From an uncultured Micrococcales bacterium (GTDB taxonomy: Bacteria; Actinomycetota; Actinomycetes; Actinomycetales; Microbacteriaceae): a stretch of 38,506 bases of DNA. Under the pieces are notes generated by a model, which saw nothing but the letters and a program-made list of their open reading frames with translations, was not told the origin of the DNA and made no database searches. Numbering within the stretch: position 1 is the stretch's first letter; the number at the start of each line of letters is the position of its first letter. The position numbers and the translations under genes were made by a program. This document shows positions 35,087-38,506 of the stretch, piece after piece. The stretch spans positions 1-38,506 of the forward strand of contig CAIZQQ010000165.1 of the NCBI GenBank assembly GCA_903935175.1, written 5' to 3'.

Positions 35087-35892
35087 ACGATCTAACACCC
35101 AAAGTGGTTCGAACCAGCTCTCTGGCGACATTCAAGTCAGAAGGGCGTAAGTTCTCTTGCCTGACCAGTTACGACTCAATCACCGCATCGATTTTCGATG
35201 AAGCCGGCATCGAGGTTCTGCTCGTAGGAGACTCAGCAGCCGACAACGCGCTGGGGTACAGCACCACACTGCCCATAACAGTCGATGAAATGATCCCCTT
35301 TGGGCGCGCCGTGGCGTCAGCAACCAAGCGAGCACTAGTTGTGGTTGACCTACCGTTCGGGTCGTATGAGACGTCACCAGCGGATGCTCTGGCCACGGCC
35401 ATCCGCGTCATGAAGGCTACTGGTGCTCAAGCCGTAAAGCTTGAGGGTGGAGCGCGCAGCGCAGAAGCCATCAAGACGATTGTGGCCGCAGGTATTCCAG
35501 TGATGGGACACGTTGGATTTACACCCCAGAGCGTTCATTCGCTTGGCGGTTTCAAGGTGCAGGGACGTGGCGAAGGTGCAGCCGCCCTGCTCGAAGAAGC
35601 TCGGGCAGTTGAAGCGGCAGGGGCATTCGCAGTCGTTCTTGAACTGGTTCCTGCCGAGTTAGCCGAAGAAGTAACCCGTGAACTATCGATTGCGACCATC
35701 GGTATCGGTGCCGGAAACTCGACTGACGGGCAAATCTTGGTGTGGACGGATTTTGCCGGCATGCACGCTGGGCCGACGCGCAAATTTGTGCGCAAGTATG
35801 CCGAGCTTCGTGAAGTGCTACTGAAAGCAGCGCGCGACTACCGCGATGACGTTGCCAGTGGCGACTTTCCGAACCAAGACGAAGGCTTCTAG
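35083..35892 (+). CDS. panB: 3-methyl-2-oxobutanoate hydroxymethyltransferase
   Basis: PanB adds a hydroxymethyl group from methylene-tetrahydrofolate to 2-oxoisovalerate, the first committed step to pantothenate and CoA. The 269 residues show LTSYDSITASIFDEAGIE, the metal-ligand motif VGDSAADNALGY, VKLEGG, MGHVGFTPQSVH and ATIGIGAGNSTDGQILVW. The TTG start overlaps the RidA TGA (TTGA), so the two are coupled. The stop overlaps the convergent SPOR-like gene by four bases. No panC or panD is seen in the window. Confidence 0.95.
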   Translation: MNDLTPKVVRTSSLATFKSEGRKFSCLTSYDSITASIFDEAGIEVLLVGDSAADNALGYSTTLPITVDEMIPFGRAVASATKRALVVVDLPFGSYETSPADALATAIRVMKATGAQAVKLEGGARSAEAIKTIVAAGIPVMGHVGFTPQSVHSLGGFKVQGRGEGAAALLEEARAVEAAGAFAVVLELVPAELAEEVTRELSIATIGIGAGNSTDGQILVWTDFAGMHAGPTRKFVRKYAELREVLLKAARDYRDDVASGDFPNQDEGF

Positions 35893-36095
35893 GCCTCGTC
35901 GCGCTCCGATTTCTCCCACTTTGCCGCTCGTTCGGCAATCAGCTTGGGCGCATTTCTCGCCTGATCTTCGGTTTCGAAAGGGCCGACTCGGTCGAGCGAC
36001 TTCGACTGCAGGCCAAACTCAACTTGACGAGTGCGGATGTTGTACCACCAGTATTCGGCGGAATCGGCAACACGTGGCTTTTGTGGGCGAGGCAT
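35889..36095 (-). CDS. Small SPOR-like/hypothetical protein
   Basis: A 68-residue protein with the pattern of a small actinobacterial family usually annotated as SPOR-domain-like: EYWWYNIRTRQVEFGLQS, DRVGPFETEDQARNAPKLI and a charged helical end. The same gene is often found beside map. The function is unknown; it has no signal peptide or membrane helix, which makes classic peptidoglycan binding by a SPOR domain doubtful. The ATG has TAGGCT exactly six bases upstream and no ribosome binding site, so it appears leaderless. Confidence 0.8.
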   Translation of the reverse strand: MPRPQKPRVADSAEYWWYNIRTRQVEFGLQSKSLDRVGPFETEDQARNAPKLIAERAAKWEKSERDEA

Positions 36096-36107
36096 AACAA
36101 GAGCCTA
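36096..36107 (-). promoter_or_regulatory. Leaderless -10 element of the SPOR-like gene
   Basis: On the minus strand TAGGCT is followed by six bases (CTTGTT) and then the ATG. Confidence 0.6.
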
Positions 36108-36121
36108 AGGGTTGGCGAAGG

Positions 36122-36133
36122 TAAACTTGCCCC
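36122..36133 (+). promoter_or_regulatory. Leaderless -10 element of map
   Basis: TAAACT is followed by six bases (TGCCCC) and then the ATG of map. It stands 14 bases from the divergent SPOR-like element. Confidence 0.6.
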
Positions 36134-36997
36134 ATGCCAAAAGACGCGAACGGTCACTTGACCGCCGGAAAACTATCCGGGCGAATGGCAGTACCTAGCG
36201 GCATCAAAGCACCCGACTACATTTGGAAGCCGGCCCCAGCCAAATTCACGGGCACCGATGTTTGGCAGCCCGAGCAGATCGAAAAAATTCGAGCCGCGGG
36301 CAAAATTGCCGCCGGTGCCATCGAATTGGCCGGTGCAAACGTTAAACCCGGTGTGACCACCGACGAACTCGACAAACTCGTCCACGAATACGTCCTCGAC
36401 CACGGTGCTTACCCAAGCACGCTCGGCTACCGCAACTACCCAAAGTCTTGCTGCACCTCGGTGAACGAGGTCATTTGTCACGGCATCCCCGATGACACTG
36501 TTCTAGAAGACGGCGACATAGTGAACGTCGACGTAACCGCATATCTCGATGGATTTCACGGCGACAGCAACCAGACGTTTGCTGTTGGTCAGATTAGCGA
36601 AGAGCGGTCTGACCTTATCGACCGCACTCGCGAGGCACTGAACCGCGGGCTGATGGCAGTAAAGCCAGGACGTGAGGTCAACGTGATCGGTCGAGCAATC
36701 GAGTCATACGCGAAGCGCTTCAACTACGGTGTGGTGCGCGACTTTACGGGTCACGGAATCGGTGAGGCATTTCACTCCGGGTTGATCATTCCGCACTACG
36801 ACACCGACCGATACAGCGATGAAATGCAGGTAGGCATGGTTTTCACGATTGAACCGATGCTGACGCTCGGAAGCTACCAGTGGAACATGTGGGATGACGG
36901 TTGGACCGTCACAACCCGAGACAAGAGCATCACCGCGCAGTTTGAACACACATTGGTCGTCACAGAAGACGGCTACGACATTTTGACCCTGGCTTAG
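36134..36997 (+). CDS. map: Methionine aminopeptidase, type I
   Basis: Map removes the initiator Met from nascent proteins. The 287 residues include a 40-residue N-terminal extension (through [17 protein letters not shown]), common in actinobacterial MetAP1. The metal-site segments are [17 protein letters not shown] with two Asp, [14 protein letters not shown] with the His, FTIEPML with a Glu and [11 protein letters not shown] with the last Glu. [14 protein letters not shown] is the usual S1-site stretch. The ATG is preceded by a -10 element at six bases. The ppgK ribosome binding site overlaps the map stop codon. Confidence 0.95.
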   Translation: MPKDANGHLTAGKLSGRMAVPSGIKAPDYIWKPAPAKFTGTDVWQPEQIEKIRAAGKIAAGAIELAGANVKPGVTTDELDKLVHEYVLDHGAYPSTLGYRNYPKSCCTSVNEVICHGIPDDTVLEDGDIVNVDVTAYLDGFHGDSNQTFAVGQISEERSDLIDRTREALNRGLMAVKPGREVNVIGRAIESYAKRFNYGVVRDFTGHGIGEAFHSGLIIPHYDTDRYSDEMQVGMVFTIEPMLTLGSYQWNMWDDGWTVTTRDKSITAQFEHTLVVTEDGYDILTLA

Positions 36998-37005
36998 GAG
37001 TGAAC

Positions 37006-37761
37006 GTGGGTAAGAAGGCAATCGGCATCGACATCGGTGGCACTGGCATCAAAGGCGCCATCGTAGATCTAAAAGAAGGGCGACTCGCTTCGGAGCGTGT
37101 TAGGTACGCAACACCAGTAGGCGGAACACCCAAAGACATCGCAGATGTGGTTGCCCAAGTGATCAAAGACCTTGGCGGACCTTCCAGTCTCGAAGTAGGT
37201 ATCTGCTTTCCCGCGGTTGTCAAACACGGATTCACTATGTCGGCCGCAAACATCTCAGATGAGTGGATCGGCCTAGACGCTGATTCGCTTTTTGAGAAAC
37301 GTCTTGGCCGACACGTGCACGTTATCAACGATGCGGATGCCGCTGGAGTGGCCGAAGTGAGATTCGGTGCCGCCAGAAAGCGCAAGGGGCTGGTCATTCT
37401 GACCACACTTGGCACCGGAATCGGTTCAGCGCTGCTATACAACCGCGAATTGGTGCCAAACTCAGAGCTCGGGCACATCGAAATCGAAGGTGTCGACTGG
37501 GAGACCATGGCATCATATGCAGCTAAAGAGCGCGAAAACCTAACCTGGGAGCAGTGGGCTGAGCGCCTGCAAAAGTACTACTCAAGACTCGAGGCCTTGC
37601 TGGTTCCAGATTTATTCATCGTCGGCGGCGGCGTGAGCAAAGAGCACGAGAATTTCCTGCCACTGCTCAAACTGAAAACCGAGATCATTCCGGCTACCAC
37701 TCGCAACAGTGCGGGAATCATTGGCGCGGCTGCTCTCGCATACAAAAACCGCGACGAGTAA
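37006..37761 (+). CDS. ppgK: Polyphosphate glucokinase (ROK family)
   Basis: PPGK phosphorylates glucose with polyphosphate, or ATP in many members, and is characteristic of Actinobacteria. The 251 residues show the phosphate-1 motif GIDIGGTGIKGAIVDL, a substrate-site VINDADAAGVAEVRFG, the phosphate-2 motif TTLGTGIGSALLYN, followed by NSELGHIEIEG, and a closing FIVGGGVSKEHENFLP. The second GTG (37006) is chosen because AGGAG ends five bases before it; the GTG at 37000 would overlap that site. It ends two bases after the A-run that borders the rnpB 3' end, so the two genes converge tail-to-tail. Confidence 0.93.
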   Translation: MGKKAIGIDIGGTGIKGAIVDLKEGRLASERVRYATPVGGTPKDIADVVAQVIKDLGGPSSLEVGICFPAVVKHGFTMSAANISDEWIGLDADSLFEKRLGRHVHVINDADAAGVAEVRFGAARKRKGLVILTTLGTGIGSALLYNRELVPNSELGHIEIEGVDWETMASYAAKERENLTWEQWAERLQKYYSRLEALLVPDLFIVGGGVSKEHENFLPLLKLKTEIIPATTRNSAGIIGAAALAYKNRDE

Positions 37762-37765
37762 AAAA
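37760..37765 (-). terminator. T-run at the 3' end of rnpB
   Basis: On the minus strand six T residues immediately follow the closing P1 helix and CGCC of rnpB. They overlap the stop codon of ppgK on the opposite strand. Confidence 0.5.
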
Positions 37766-38120
37766 GGCGGATGGGTCGGCCGATACGCCGGGTTTTGTGC
37801 CTCTTGCGAGGTGACGATCATCTATCTGGAGTTGCCGTTACCGACAACTTCTAGCAACCTACCCGTTGGAAAGAGCGAGCCGCTCTATGCTCCAACATAT
37901 TTGGTCTTGCTCCTGACGAGGTTTACCTAGCCGGTTCGGTTACCCGAGCCGCTGGTGGTCTCTTACACCACCGTTTCACCCTTACCACTTGCGTGGCGGT
38001 CTGCTTTCTGTTGCACTTTCTCGCGGGTTACCCCGAGTGGGTGTTACCCACCATCATGCTCTGCGGAGCCCGGACGTTCCTCGACATTGCTGCCGCGATC
38101 GTCTGGCCAACCCATCCACT
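37766..38120 (-). ncRNA. rnpB: RNase P RNA (type A)
   Basis: The catalytic RNA of RNase P, which matures tRNA 5' ends. On the minus strand the 5' end GGATGGGTTGGCC pairs with the 3' end GGCCGACCCATCC to form P1 (one G-U). Conserved blocks follow in order: GAGGAACGTCCGGGCTCC, GCAGAGCA, CAACAGAAAGCAGACCGCC, GGTAAGGGTGAAACGGTG, TAAGAGACCACCAGCGG and, near the 3' end, ACAAAACCCGGC. The length of about 355 nt is near the short side for this group. Ends are approximate to a few bases. The adjacent RNase H/phosphatase gene upstream is a familiar actinobacterial neighbour. Confidence 0.95.
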
Positions 38121-38124
38121 TAGA

Positions 38125-38152
38125 ACGATACAGCAGGTCGAATGCTCGACAA
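38125..38152 (-). promoter_or_regulatory. Promoter of rnpB
   Basis: On the minus strand TTGTCG (38152-38147), a 16-base spacer and TATCGT (38130-38125) precede the RNA by about seven bases. Confidence 0.55.
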
Positions 38153-38168
38153 AAGGCTCGAGTACCGT

Positions 38169-38506
38169 CTAGGCCAAATGGTGAGTGGCATTGATGGTGA
38201 CAACCTCGGTTGCCTGCCTGCCCCATAGCCGCAAAATCGTGATTGAACACGGTGCAACCTGTTGGTTCCAATAGGACTCAATTCCACCGCCGATTGCCGC
38301 TCGAATGATTCCTCGAATCGGCATCACGTGCGCGACAACAGCAACGGTTCTGCCCGAGTATTCGCCGAGAATGCGATCTAGCCCGGCTATAACCCTGGTG
38401 TCAAAAACTTCGAGGCTCTCACCCTTTGGTGGTGAAACCGTGAATGAGCCGCGCCATTGTTCAAAAAGTTCGGGCCACTTTTCGGCTACTTCGTCATTGG
38501 TGTGCC
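38169..38506 (-). CDS. Histidine phosphatase domain, C-terminal part of a probable RNase H/acid phosphatase protein (cut by window edge)
   Basis: The last 111 residues of a histidine phosphatase (phosphoglycerate mutase-like) domain; the frame is open at the right edge. The distal catalytic His lies in VAVVAHVMPIRGIIRAAIG, which resembles the SHVTPIK motif of the actinobacterial bifunctional RNase H/acid phosphatase proteins. PPKGESLEVFDTRV is the preceding family segment. The RNase H domain would lie outside the window, so the bifunctional assignment is inferred from motif and from adjacency to rnpB. A plain histidine phosphatase is the alternative. Confidence 0.75.
   Translation of the reverse strand, partial: HTNDEVAEKWPELFEQWRGSFTVSPPKGESLEVFDTRVIAGLDRILGEYSGRTVAVVAHVMPIRGIIRAAIGGGIESYWNQQVAPCSITILRLWGRQATEVVTINATHHLA

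Noticed and set aside
1-38506. Mobile elements, CRISPR, tRNA, rRNA or a hidden defence system
   Set aside because: No transposase, integrase, direct-repeat array, attachment site or tRNA cloverleaf was found on either strand, and gene content and order are ordinary for an actinobacterial core region.

Overview
The window is a dense stretch of housekeeping chromosome from an actinobacterium. No phage, insertion sequence, CRISPR array or tRNA is visible. The lineage is read from linked actinobacterial families: SepH, DUF3710, DUF3159, DUF3093, DUF4193, DUF4191, DUF7455, PAC2, an HrdB-like sigma factor with a long Lys/Ala/Pro-rich head, polyphosphate glucokinase and the glnA/glnE/glnA2 block. 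By eye the base composition is only moderately GC-rich. Together with the compact gene spacing this suggests a small-genome Microbacteriaceae, perhaps a freshwater Rhodoluna/Aquiluna-type lineage. The family assignment is inference.

Layout. 1-6302: a minus-strand run dut, DUF3710, DUF3159, acnA, dxs (dxs cut by the left edge), with DUF3093 diverging from dut and DUF4193 converging on DUF3093. 6496-17379: sepH, a phosphodiesterase-superfamily protein, convergent topoisomerase IV genes parC and parE, a small DUF7455 zinc protein, then (minus strand) the primary sigma factor followed by a MurT-like ligase and a GatD-like partner. 17582-21260: an MFS transporter behind a PAC2 protein, diverging from leucyl aminopeptidase. 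21302-27025: E3 (lpdA) and E2 (sucB) of the 2-oxoacid dehydrogenases, an unknown one-helix protein, lipB-lipA and DUF4191. 27154-33006: nitrogen assimilation, with glnA convergent to glnA2-glnE. 33048-38506: nadE, a RidA protein, panB, a small SPOR-like protein, map, ppgK, RNase P RNA and the C-terminal part of an RNase H/phosphatase protein.

The genes group by function: lipoate synthesis and attachment beside the lipoylated E2 and its E3; the two glutamine synthetases beside their adenylyltransferase; NAD and pantothenate synthesis together.

Two themes go beyond routine annotation. First, many genes appear leaderless: a -10 hexamer TANNNT sits exactly six (sometimes seven) bases before the start codon, often as back-to-back divergent promoters whose hexamers touch or share bases. 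Second, the MurT/GatD pair has lost its amidation hallmarks: GatD has no nucleophilic Cys, and MurT lacks the four-Cys ribbon and the usual KNP motif. This would fit an organism whose D-Glu alpha-carboxyl is used for something other than amidation, as in type B peptidoglycan.
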